From: Myxococcales bacterium
GTDB lineage: Bacteria; Myxococcota_A; UBA9160; UBA4427
Direction of reading: 5' to 3'
Length of the DNA: 64,000 nt
NCBI GenBank assembly: GCA_012959805.1
Contig: DUCN01000026.1
Span: forward strand, 277,899-341,898
In this document: in pieces, positions 8,836 through 17,616 of the stretch
Layout of the letters: every line of letters starts with the position of its first letter
How positions within the stretch are numbered: position 1 is the first letter of the stretch
Position numbers and translations under genes: made by a program
The notes under the pieces: generated by a model
The model's database searches: none
What the model was told of the DNA's origin: nothing
The model's input: the letters and a program-made list of their open reading frames with translations, nothing else

Positions 8836-9992
8836 CAACCAAGACCATCGATATTCGCTCCGAGGCTCGGGGCTACGGCGATGAATTGCGCGAGCGAGCG
8901 CAGGCAATCGAAAATGCGCGCCAATTGCCCGCGGACCTTTCCGACCGCTTCGCCGATTCCGGCTTCTACCGCGCCTGTGTCCCCGAAATGCTTGGCGGCC
9001 TCGAGCGACCACCCGCGGAAACGATGGAGGCCGTCGAGATCCTGGCACGCGGCGACGGGTCCAGCGCATGGTGTGTCTTCATCGGCGCAACGTCCGGGAG
9101 CGTGCTAGCCAGGATTCGCGAATCTGCAGCCCGGAAAATATTTGCAGATCCCAGCTGTCTGATTTCCGGCGTCTTCGCACCTCGAGGAACGGCGACCGTG
9201 GTCGAAGGCGGCTACCAGGTGGACGGCGTATGGCAGTGGGGTTCCGGAACACAAAATGCCGACTGGATCCTCGCCGGTTGCCAGATCATTCGAGACGGCG
9301 AGACGGAACGGCTGGGTAACGGAACGTCCAGGTCGACGATGATGTTGGTTCCCGCTGGCAAGGTGGAATTCTTGGACACCTGGCACGTATCGGGGCTCTG
9401 CGGCACTGGAAGCACGGACTATGCAATTCGCAATGTCTTCGTTCCCGAAGAGCATGCGGTCGGAATCGGCATCAATGGTCCCATCGAGAGGCCGCTTTAT
9501 GCATTTCCCCATTTTGGTCTACTCGCGATGGGGATCGCCGCCGTTTCTCTCGGACTTGCGCGCTCGGCCATCGATGAACTCATCGAGATTGCCGGGGGCA
9601 AGAAGCCCTCGGGAAGCGCACGCCCGCTCGCCGCCCGCGCCTCGACACAATCCGAAGTGTCTCGAGCCGAAGCCGGCCTTCGCTCCGCAAGGGCCTTCTA
9701 CTACGAGGCCATCGATGCTGCCTGGAGCGCCGCCCAGTCGACTGGGCGAATCGAGACCCAACATCGCCTCGACGTACGACTAGCGACAACATCCGCGACC
9801 CAGGCCTGCGCTGACGCCGTTGATCGCATGTACAACCTTGCCGGCGGGACTTCTGTATATCGCGACTCGCCTCTGCAGCGCATTTTTCGTGATGTGCATG
9901 TGGCTACTCAACACATGATGGTCAGTCCCGCAACGCTCGAACTAACAGGTCGCATTCTCCTTGGCCTCGAAACCGACACGGCGTTGCTCTAG
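8832..9992 (+). CDS. Acyl-CoA dehydrogenase-like flavoenzyme (HsaA/DszC-type monooxygenase family)
   Basis: The 386-residue protein has the acyl-CoA dehydrogenase three-domain layout. It includes GFYRACVPEMLGG and GGYQVDGVWQWGSG (middle sheet), DTWHVSGLCGTGS, and a C-terminal helical domain with LQRIFRDVHVATQHMMVSP. The last motif marks the subgroup that includes flavin-dependent monooxygenases such as HsaA and DszC, rather than true beta-oxidation dehydrogenases. A separate flavin reductase would normally supply FMNH2. The start overlaps the stop of the preceding hydrolase gene, and the luciferase-like gene follows 3 bases after the stop. The substrate is unknown. Confidence 0.85.
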   Translation: MTTKTIDIRSEARGYGDELRERAQAIENARQLPADLSDRFADSGFYRACVPEMLGGLERPPAETMEAVEILARGDGSSAWCVFIGATSGSVLARIRESAARKIFADPSCLISGVFAPRGTATVVEGGYQVDGVWQWGSGTQNADWILAGCQIIRDGETERLGNGTSRSTMMLVPAGKVEFLDTWHVSGLCGTGSTDYAIRNVFVPEEHAVGIGINGPIERPLYAFPHFGLLAMGIAAVSLGLARSAIDELIEIAGGKKPSGSARPLAARASTQSEVSRAEAGLRSARAFYYEAIDAAWSAAQSTGRIETQHRLDVRLATTSATQACADAVDRMYNLAGGTSVYRDSPLQRIFRDVHVATQHMMVSPATLELTGRILLGLETDTALL

Positions 9993-9995
9993 CGA

Positions 9996-10985
9996 ATGGG
10001 CGCACGCATCCAAACAGAAGAAGATGTCGTGAACGGATCCTCCAGCCCGCCGCCCCCACTTCGCGTCGGCACGATGGCCGATCAATTCATGCTGACGGGT
10101 CCCCTCGAACGGCGTCGAGAGCTTCTTGACCGTGCGAGCCAGAGCGGCCTTGATCATGTCTTCGTCGCCGACCACATCAGCTTCTATACCGGACTCGGTA
10201 TGGACGGGTTGATTCAAGCCGCCACGATTGCGGCGCTCGAACCGAATCTCAAGATTCATATCGGCGTCTACCTTCTAGCCCTCCGACATCCGCTCCCGGT
10301 CGCACGTCAGCTCGCCTCCCTCAGCGAATCCGCGCCCGGAAGGCTCGTTCTCGGGGTCGGTGTTGGCGGCGAGGACCGTCATGAAATCGAAATCTGCGGC
10401 GTTGATCCTGCAACGCGCGGGCGACGGACGAATGAAACACTCATGGCCCTCCACGGCCTTCTTGGCGGAACGCCGGCCAGTCATGCCTGTGAATTCTTTA
10501 CATTCGAAGAAGCGCTGATTCGCCCAGCTCCCGACCCACCGATCCCCATCGTCATCGGTGGCCGATCCGATGCCGCCATCCAGCGCGCGGCTAGGTTCGG
10601 TGACGGGTGGCTTGGCGTTTGGTGTTCCCCCAGACGATTCGCAGAAGTGGTCCGGGAAATCGAAAGCCTTGCGGAGGAGCGTTCCATCCCGAGACCAAAA
10701 ACCTGGGACCATGGGCTACAGGTCTGGATCGGTCTGGATCAGGATCAAGACCGCGCACGCAAGCGTCTCGCCGCCGCCATGGAACGGATGTACCAGATTC
10801 CCTATGAACGCTTCGAGCGCTACAGCCCCTTCGGCCGGCCGAAGGAAATTGCCGAGCGACTTGCCCCCTATATCGAAGCGGGCTGCCGACACTTGAATTT
10901 GACGCCGATTGCCAGCTCGCCGGAGGAGGCGATCGACGGCGCCGCGGAGATCCGCGAGTGGCTCATGAAGAACATCGGTGTCTAG
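9996..10985 (+). CDS. LLM-class (luciferase-like) flavin or F420-dependent oxidoreductase
   Basis: The 329-residue TIM-barrel protein shows family landmarks: LDHVFVADHIS (about 49-58), LGVGVGGEDRHE (about 119-130), IPIVIGGRSDAAIQRAARFGDGW and a C-terminal GCRHLNL. Members oxidise diverse substrates with FMN or F420. The start is uncertain because conserved sequence begins at LRVGTMADQF. A GTG at 10029 or the ATG at 10074 would also work. It lies 3 bases behind the acyl-CoA-dehydrogenase-like gene, so the two probably serve one catabolic pathway. Confidence 0.85.
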   Translation: MGARIQTEEDVVNGSSSPPPPLRVGTMADQFMLTGPLERRRELLDRASQSGLDHVFVADHISFYTGLGMDGLIQAATIAALEPNLKIHIGVYLLALRHPLPVARQLASLSESAPGRLVLGVGVGGEDRHEIEICGVDPATRGRRTNETLMALHGLLGGTPASHACEFFTFEEALIRPAPDPPIPIVIGGRSDAAIQRAARFGDGWLGVWCSPRRFAEVVREIESLAEERSIPRPKTWDHGLQVWIGLDQDQDRARKRLAAAMERMYQIPYERFERYSPFGRPKEIAERLAPYIEAGCRHLNLTPIASSPEEAIDGAAEIREWLMKNIGV

Positions 10986-11043
10986 AGCGGCTGAGAAGTC
11001 GTCAGCACTCGACTCGAGCGAAACGCCGAATACTCGGCACCGA

Positions 11044-13056
11044 TCAGGGCTTTACGATCTCAAAGGCAGGCGAAAATCGCTCGAAGAGCCGGCCGAATCG
11101 AGCCAGCGCAATCAATCCTCCGTCGAGCGATGCCTGATCCTTGAGTAGCAGGTTCGGAAGCGACACGGCCCCAGAGAGAACACCCACGAAGTCCGCGCGA
11201 CTGATTCGAAGTACGATCGTCGGATCTTCCGCACGTCGAGCTTTGTAGTAGCGAAGCACGCCGTGAGCGATTTCCAAGAGCCATTGTTCGTCACGATCCG
11301 GGAACTCGAGCTCAACCGTCATCTCGACGTCCGCGGCCTCTTCCCCCTTGAGCCCAATCGCCAGGTAGTCGAAGAACAGGTCCGAACTCATACCCGCCAG
11401 AATGTCCGAGCTCGTCGGCGAAACGGTCGTGCCTATCTTCGCCGATTCCGTCGCTCGCAGTTCTTGCGCCCCTGTCAGATAAAAATTCCGCCATGGACCC
11501 GACTCGGCCTGATACCCGAGTTGTTCGAGCGCATCCGCCTCGAGCCAGCGTGCCGCGCGATTGCTGGGCTCAGCGAAGACGAGATGCTTCACGACCTCCG
11601 CCACCCATCGATAGTCACCGCGGTCGTAGGCCACACGAGCGTGATCGAGCAATGCCTCCGCCCCGCCCGCGAGTTCAACATAACGTCGGCCCGCCTGCTC
11701 CGGTGGATGGGGGTTCAGGTTGGCGGGGTTCCCATCGAAGAAACCAAGATAAAGCTGATACGTCGCCTTCGAATTGTGGCTGACCGTCCCGTAGTAGCCG
11801 CGATTGAACCATTCCCGGCCGAGCTCGTCCGGCAGCCGAAGTTGCTCGGCGATTTCAAGAGGCGTGAGTCCCATATTCGCCAGATGCAGAGTCTGGTCAT
11901 GAATATATTTGTAGAGATCTCGCTGACTGGCGAGGTAGGCCACCGCTTCCGCTCGCCCCCATCGCGGCCAATGATGTCCACCGAAAACAACTTCGAGGTC
12001 CCCGCCGAAAAGATCAATCGCCTCGTCGAGCCACCGCGCCCAATCAGAACCATTTCGAACCTGGGCGCCGCGCAATGTATAGAGATTGTGAAGAACCGCG
12101 CTCGCTTCTTCTGCGGCGTAGAATGCCTTGCGCTGCGGGAAATAGAACATGAACTCCGCCGGAGCCTCGGCATTCGGCGTGTACTGAAAGACGATCTCAA
12201 CTCCGTCGATGGTGAGTGTCGTACCGGTCTTGTGAATGACATCCGTGGGTTCGATGATCGAAACGCGACCGATCGACGTCGTCTTTCCCAGCCCCGCATC
12301 GATACGGCCTCGCTCCCCCGCCGGCAAGAGCCGGCCAAACATATAGGCGGCACGACGCGTCATCACGTTTCCGGCGAGCACATTCTCACTCACCGAATGC
12401 TGCATGAATCCTTCGGGCGCAATGATTCGCACGCGTCCCTGCTCAACATCTTCTCGAGTCGTTACTCCACGAACGCCACCGAAATGGTCGACATGGCTAT
12501 GGGAATAGATCACGGCAACGACCGGCCGTTCCCCAAGCGTCTCATTCACGAGATCTAGCGCAGCCCTTGCCGCCTCAACCGTGATCAGGGGATCCAAAAC
12601 GATCCAGCCCGTATCGCCGCGGACAAAACTAATATTCGAGAGGTCGTACCCTCGAACCTGGTAGATGCCATCCACGACCTGGAAGAGGCCATGGATCATA
12701 TTCAACTTTGCTTGTCGCCAAAGACTCGGATTGACCGTATCCGGGGCATCGCCCTTCTCGAATGCGTAATTCGTCATGTCCCAAGCGATCGTTCCATCGT
12801 CCGCTGCAATCTGTAGACCCGGGTCTGTCGCCAGGCGCCCTCGCTTCGCGAGTTCGAAATCCGCGTCATGATCAAAGGGCAGTGAGCGGGCAACCTTCTG
12901 ATTCGCCGCCCGAGTCGCGGCCGTCGCCGGCTTGGAATCGGAGGTCAGCGTCATGCCACCGGATTCGACCGTCGACCGCGCGCCGAGCCCCGCACAGCCC
13001 ACGTTCGCGATGAGTCCAGCCGACATCATCAACAAGCCTACTTGCTTTCGAATCAT
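11044..13056 (-). CDS. Alkyl sulfatase, SdsA1/BDS1-like metallo-beta-lactamase family
   Basis: I start at ATG 13056, which gives a lipoprotein-type signal (lipobox-like NVGC, Cys21) and 670 residues; 19 further codons upstream are open. The catalytic part has HSHVDHFGG at about 186-194 and FGGHHWPRWG as the second metal site. A helical dimerisation region (about 420-530) and a C-terminal SCP2-like lipid-binding domain follow. This is the layout of SdsA1-type enzymes, which hydrolyse primary or secondary alkyl sulfates such as SDS to alcohol and sulfate. It is probably anchored in the periplasm. The neighbouring acyl-CoA synthetase could activate the acid formed after oxidation. Confidence 0.9.
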   Translation of the reverse strand: MIRKQVGLLMMSAGLIANVGCAGLGARSTVESGGMTLTSDSKPATAATRAANQKVARSLPFDHDADFELAKRGRLATDPGLQIAADDGTIAWDMTNYAFEKGDAPDTVNPSLWRQAKLNMIHGLFQVVDGIYQVRGYDLSNISFVRGDTGWIVLDPLITVEAARAALDLVNETLGERPVVAVIYSHSHVDHFGGVRGVTTREDVEQGRVRIIAPEGFMQHSVSENVLAGNVMTRRAAYMFGRLLPAGERGRIDAGLGKTTSIGRVSIIEPTDVIHKTGTTLTIDGVEIVFQYTPNAEAPAEFMFYFPQRKAFYAAEEASAVLHNLYTLRGAQVRNGSDWARWLDEAIDLFGGDLEVVFGGHHWPRWGRAEAVAYLASQRDLYKYIHDQTLHLANMGLTPLEIAEQLRLPDELGREWFNRGYYGTVSHNSKATYQLYLGFFDGNPANLNPHPPEQAGRRYVELAGGAEALLDHARVAYDRGDYRWVAEVVKHLVFAEPSNRAARWLEADALEQLGYQAESGPWRNFYLTGAQELRATESAKIGTTVSPTSSDILAGMSSDLFFDYLAIGLKGEEAADVEMTVELEFPDRDEQWLLEIAHGVLRYYKARRAEDPTIVLRISRADFVGVLSGAVSLPNLLLKDQASLDGGLIALARFGRLFERFSPAFEIVKP

Positions 13057-13157
13057 TCTTAACTTTCTCTCGCGTGAATCGACACTTTTAGTGCTTGAGA
13101 CGCAGTCATGCATTCAGGCCTCAGCACGATAACAAAATGGAAAACGTGGACCGCTCG

Positions 13158-14729
13158 TTAGTTGACGCGGCGGGCGTGGCCCTTCCAATATGGCTCGCGC
13201 AACTCTGTCTTCAAGATCTTTCCAGACGGGTTCCGCGGTAGCTCCGACTTTCGGTCGACCGCGGTGGGGCATTTATAGCGAGCCAGACGTTCTCGGCAGT
13301 AGTTCCTAATTTCTTCGTCGCCAACCGCTTCGTCGGCCGCATCGACGATGATCGCAGTCACGGATTCGCCCCATTTTTCGGAGGGAACTCCAATCACGGC
13401 GGCATCCGCGATCGAGGGATGGCTCATCAACACATTCTCGATCTCCGCGGGATAGATATTCTCTCCTCCCGAAACGATCATGTCTTTCACGCGGTCGTGA
13501 ATATAGAGATAGCCCTCTTTCATGTACCCGGCGTCTCCGGTGCGAAACCATCCGACTCCGTTCTCGTCGAGGCCCTCCGGATAGGACTCCATCGTGGCTT
13601 CCGGGTTGCGCCAATAGCCCTTCATGTTCTGCTTCGACCAGATCCAGATCTCTCCCACCTCGCCTTCGGCCAGGTCTTTGCGGGACTCATCATCGACGAT
13701 TCTGATCTTCGTATCACCCCAAGCCTTGCCCGCCGATCGCAAGAGATGCGCCTTCGGGCCTCCAGGATCATGATCCTCTTTCGGCATCACCGTGATCGCA
13801 CCCGTCGTCTCCGTCAGCCCATAGACCTGAATAAAGCCACAACCAAAAATCTTCATGGCGGTAGCGAGGACCTGTTCCGAAATCGGAGAAGCCCCGTATA
13901 CGATCGATCGAAGAGAACTGAAGTCGGCTTTTTCGACGCCTTCCGTTGCGCAGAGAATCTGGAGAACCGCTGGCACGAACAAGGTATTCGTCACGCGATG
14001 CTTTTCGATCAGACGGATCACCTCCGGCGGATCCATGTCGCGCACGAGAATTGATTCGCCTCCCTGACAGAACCCGCCGACCGCCCAGCCGCTTCCAGCA
14101 ATATGAAAGAGCGGCATCGCTACCATGCTCACGCTCGTTTCATCGATCTGCCAATTTTCCGCACCAACATCCATCGCCGCCATCAAGTTGCGATGAGTGA
14201 GTTCGACACCCTTTGGAAGCCCCGTCGTCCCGGACGTATAAAGTTGATAACAAGTCTCATCGTCACGACACCCAAGCTTCGGGTCGATCGGATCTTGCCC
14301 CCCATACCAATCTTCGTAACGGATGACCTCGCCACCGTCTCCAATGACGAGAACTCGCTTGACCGTCCCGAGCTTCATCTTTTCGAGATGCCCGAGAAAC
14401 TCCTCGCCGATCAAGAGGACTTTCGCCTCGGCGTGGTTCAGGATGTATTCCATTTCCGGAGGAGCCAGCCGCCAGTTCACCGCAAGCGTGACGGCGTTGA
14501 CCATCGCGGACCCGAATAGCAGCGAGAAATACTCGGGAACATTCCGATCGAGAAAGGCGACCCGCTCTTGGGGCAACACACCTTCTAAAAGAAGCGCTTG
14601 GGCAACCCTGCACGACTCGTCGTAGAGATCCGCGTAGGTCCAGCTCCGATCCCCCGCTCGCATGGCGACTTTGTTGGGGCGCTCACCCGAATGAAGGCGA
14701 AGAACTTGATCAAGTGTCGTTATGGGCAT
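13158..14729 (-). CDS. Acyl-CoA synthetase (AMP-forming), FadD-like
   Basis: The 523-residue enzyme has the ANL-family motif YTSGTTGLPKG (164-174), IQVYGLTETTG, GWFRTGDAGYMKEGYLYIHDRVKDMI and the C-terminal lysine in PSGKILK. It converts a carboxylic acid, ATP and CoA to acyl-CoA. Length and motifs fit medium- to long-chain fatty acid ligases, but chain length is not readable from sequence. An AGGAAAGG ribosome site precedes the start. It lies just downstream of the formate dehydrogenase gene (73 bases), though it need not belong to that operon. Confidence 0.9.
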   Translation of the reverse strand: MPITTLDQVLRLHSGERPNKVAMRAGDRSWTYADLYDESCRVAQALLLEGVLPQERVAFLDRNVPEYFSLLFGSAMVNAVTLAVNWRLAPPEMEYILNHAEAKVLLIGEEFLGHLEKMKLGTVKRVLVIGDGGEVIRYEDWYGGQDPIDPKLGCRDDETCYQLYTSGTTGLPKGVELTHRNLMAAMDVGAENWQIDETSVSMVAMPLFHIAGSGWAVGGFCQGGESILVRDMDPPEVIRLIEKHRVTNTLFVPAVLQILCATEGVEKADFSSLRSIVYGASPISEQVLATAMKIFGCGFIQVYGLTETTGAITVMPKEDHDPGGPKAHLLRSAGKAWGDTKIRIVDDESRKDLAEGEVGEIWIWSKQNMKGYWRNPEATMESYPEGLDENGVGWFRTGDAGYMKEGYLYIHDRVKDMIVSGGENIYPAEIENVLMSHPSIADAAVIGVPSEKWGESVTAIIVDAADEAVGDEEIRNYCRERLARYKCPTAVDRKSELPRNPSGKILKTELREPYWKGHARRVN

Positions 14730-14802
14730 GGGGGAAGCCTTTCCTGACGAAGAGTCGGCGAATGCAGGAGGCTAACATGATCACTCGTTTTCTGTAAACG
14801 AC

Positions 14803-17616
14803 TCAATCCTCGCAGCGCGTGACGCTCACCGCGCAGAGTTTGAATTCCGGAATCTTGCCGTCGGGATCAAGTTCATCGAGGGTCAGAAGATTCGCCGCCG
14901 CCTCGCGAAAATGGAAGGGAATGAAAATCGCCCCGCGATTCTCCCGAGTAGTCAGCTTTACTGCGATCCGAATCTTTCCGCGACGACTCTCCACCAGCGC
15001 GCGATCGCCAGTTATCAAACCGAGAGCCTCAGCATCCTTCGGATGTATCGCGGCAAAGGCTTCCGGCGCGATTGCATCGAGCGCCTTTGCGCGCCGCGTC
15101 ATCCCCCCCGTATGCCAATGTTCGAGGAGTCGTCCCGTATTCAGCACAAAGGGATATCGCTCGTCGGGCAGTTCCGGCGCCGCCGACCATTGCGCGGGAA
15201 CAAGCTTCGCGCGCCCACTTTCTGTTGGGAAGCGATCGGTAAAGAGGACAGCCGGTCCTTCCTCGTGCTCCGGATCGGGATTTGGCCAGAGCTTCCCCGA
15301 CGCACCGAGCGTATTGTGATCGAGCGTCGCATAACTCGATGTCAAGCCGGCGAATTCAGCGAAAATTTCATCGGTGGACGCATAACGCATCGGGTATCCA
15401 GCCCGCGTCGAAACTTCGGAAATGATTTCCCAGTCAAGTCGCGCCTGGCCGGGAAGCTCGAGGACGGGACGGCCCAGCTGAACCCGACGGTCCGTATTGG
15501 TGTAGGTCCCGAGCTTTTCCATATACGCGCTCGCGGGCAGGATGACATCCGCAAACTCAGCCGTCTCGGTCAGAAAAATATCCTGCACGACGAGGAAGTC
15601 GAGCTTGGAAAGGGCCTTGCGAACCTTGTTCACATTCGGGTCGGAGAGAAAGGGATTTTCACCCATGATGTACATGCCCCGAATGCTCCCAGCCAGAGCG
15701 CCAGCGGTAATCTCGACAACCGTGAGTCCCGGGTCCGGTGACAGCGAACATCCCCAAGCGGCTTCGAATTTTTCACGCACTCGGGCATCATCGACCCGTT
15801 GATAGTCGGGATAGACCATCGGGATGAGTCCAGCGTCGCTGGCACCTTGAACGTTATTCTGGCCTCGCAGCGGATGAAGGCCCGAACCGGGTGCGCCGAC
15901 GTTGCCCGTGATCAGCGCCAACGAAATCAGACAACGCGCGTTGTTTGTTCCGTAGACATGCTGGGACACACCCATCCCCCAGAATATGATGGCGCGCTTG
16001 GCGCGCCCAAAGACCCGAGCGACATCCCTAATCCGCTCTGGTGAGAGGCCGCAAATCTTAGAAGCCCGCTCGGGCGTATACTCGGCCACGGATTCGCGTA
16101 GCGCTTCGAAACCTTCGGTTCGCGTCTCGATGAAGGACTCGTCACAGAGCCCCTCTTCGATGATGACCTGCATCATCGCGTTGTAGAACGCGACATCAGT
16201 CCCGGGTTTGATCCCACAGAAGAACTCAGCGTGATCCGCAATCACCTCGCGCCTTGGGTCCACGACGATCAGCTTCAACCCGCGTTTGATCGCCTGCTTG
16301 AAGAAGGTTGCCGCAACGGGATGATTCGAAGTAGGGTTCGAACCTGTGATGAGCGCGACGTCTGCATTCTCGATGTCTGCGTAGGTCGTCGTGACGGCGC
16401 CGCTTCCAATCGACTCGAGTAATGCGGCCACGCTCGAGGCATGGCATAGCCGCGTGCAATGGTCGACGTTATTCGTCCCAAGCGCGGTTCGCATCATTTT
16501 TTGAAAGAGGTAGGCCTCCTCGTTCGAACATTTGGCACTGCCAAAACCGGCCAGTGCGTTTGGCCCGTCGTGATCGCGAATCCCCGCGAGTCGGCTGGCC
16601 ACGAGATCCAGCGCTTCGTCCCAGCTTGCCTCGCGAAACGCCGGCAGGACCTCTCGATCGTCCACGAATCCACCGGCCCTACGTCGACCATCATTTTCTC
16701 CACGCGTGTCCGAGGACAAAGCTCCCTTGGGATAGGCCGCCTCCCGTCGAATAAGCGGCGTCACGAGACGCTGGGGATGCGAGACATAGTCCCATCCATA
16801 ACGTCCCTTGACGCAAAGCCGGCCCAGATTAGCCGAGTCCTTGCGCCCCTCGGCGAACACGATCTCCGCCCGCTTCCCGTCCGCGCCCTCCGCGACGTGA
16901 TAGGTCAGTGCGCATCCGACACCGCAATAGGGACAAACGCTATCGACGGCCTTCAACTCTCGGCGCGGGCGCAATGGCGAGCGTAACGGACGATCCACGA
17001 GCGCACCGGTCGGGCAAACGGCAGCACACTCACCGCAAGAGACGCAAGTACTTTCCCCCATGCCCGCATCGAGATCAAAAGCAATCTTCGCCGAGAAACC
17101 TTTACCGCTCCTTCCGATGACTTCGTTTCCCTGGACATCATTACAGGCGCGGATACAGCGATCACACAGAATGCAGGCCTGATGATCCACATCGATCACC
17201 TTCGAGCTTTGGTCTTCCCCTCGGCCGGGCGCCGCCGGAAAGCGAGACCGGGTCAGCGCGTGAACGCGGGCCAGGGAGGCCAGTTCGTTGTCACCGAGCC
17301 GAACCTCGCGTCGATCCTCGTTCATGGCAGTCGCCGCCGGTTGATCGCTCAACAAAAGCTCGGTCAGCATCGAACGATGCCGGTCGAGTTCTTCCGACTG
17401 CGTACGAATCTCCATTCCCGGCTGGCATTTCCGGACACAGGACGCGGCCTTTGTTCGTTCCCCCACATCAACGACGCACAATCGACAGACACCGACCGGA
17501 TCGAGACCGGGCGAATGACATAACACCGGAATCTCGATGCCGGCGGATGCGGCTGCCTCGAGAATCGTCTCACCCTCGCGGGCTTCGAGGTCCCTTCCAT
17601 CAATCCGAAGCTTCAT
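14803..17616 (-). CDS. Formate dehydrogenase catalytic subunit (NAD-linked, FdsA-like)
   Basis: I choose ATG 17616, which overlaps the upstream stop as ATGA, giving 937 residues. In order: a [2Fe-2S] domain (Cys33, 44, 47, 60), two [4Fe-4S] motifs (Cys148-158 and Cys191-201), then the molybdopterin part with its cluster cysteines (228, 231, 235, 268). The active-site pair is Cys391-His392 in DHCTRLCHASS. GMGVSQHVYGTNN and PLRGQNNVQG are typical of formate dehydrogenases. Cysteine replaces selenocysteine. The usual His-ligated cluster motif (HPxDCxxC) is absent; DQPAATAMN stands there. The cofactor is bis-MGD with Mo or W. Last gene of the operon. Confidence 0.92.
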   Translation of the reverse strand: MKLRIDGRDLEAREGETILEAAASAGIEIPVLCHSPGLDPVGVCRLCVVDVGERTKAASCVRKCQPGMEIRTQSEELDRHRSMLTELLLSDQPAATAMNEDRREVRLGDNELASLARVHALTRSRFPAAPGRGEDQSSKVIDVDHQACILCDRCIRACNDVQGNEVIGRSGKGFSAKIAFDLDAGMGESTCVSCGECAAVCPTGALVDRPLRSPLRPRRELKAVDSVCPYCGVGCALTYHVAEGADGKRAEIVFAEGRKDSANLGRLCVKGRYGWDYVSHPQRLVTPLIRREAAYPKGALSSDTRGENDGRRRAGGFVDDREVLPAFREASWDEALDLVASRLAGIRDHDGPNALAGFGSAKCSNEEAYLFQKMMRTALGTNNVDHCTRLCHASSVAALLESIGSGAVTTTYADIENADVALITGSNPTSNHPVAATFFKQAIKRGLKLIVVDPRREVIADHAEFFCGIKPGTDVAFYNAMMQVIIEEGLCDESFIETRTEGFEALRESVAEYTPERASKICGLSPERIRDVARVFGRAKRAIIFWGMGVSQHVYGTNNARCLISLALITGNVGAPGSGLHPLRGQNNVQGASDAGLIPMVYPDYQRVDDARVREKFEAAWGCSLSPDPGLTVVEITAGALAGSIRGMYIMGENPFLSDPNVNKVRKALSKLDFLVVQDIFLTETAEFADVILPASAYMEKLGTYTNTDRRVQLGRPVLELPGQARLDWEIISEVSTRAGYPMRYASTDEIFAEFAGLTSSYATLDHNTLGASGKLWPNPDPEHEEGPAVLFTDRFPTESGRAKLVPAQWSAAPELPDERYPFVLNTGRLLEHWHTGGMTRRAKALDAIAPEAFAAIHPKDAEALGLITGDRALVESRRGKIRIAVKLTTRENRGAIFIPFHFREAAANLLTLDELDPDGKIPEFKLCAVSVTRCED

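Noticed and set aside
7897..9069. 390-codon minus-strand frame opposite the metallo-beta-lactamase-fold gene
   Set aside because: Arg/Ser-rich product without family features; the plus-strand genes explain the region.
11263..12558. 431-codon plus-strand frame antisense to the alkylsulfatase
   Set aside because: Mirror of a clearly conserved enzyme gene.
16320..16345. tRNA-like GGTTCGAACC stretch
   Set aside because: It lies inside the formate dehydrogenase coding sequence and no cloverleaf can be drawn around it.
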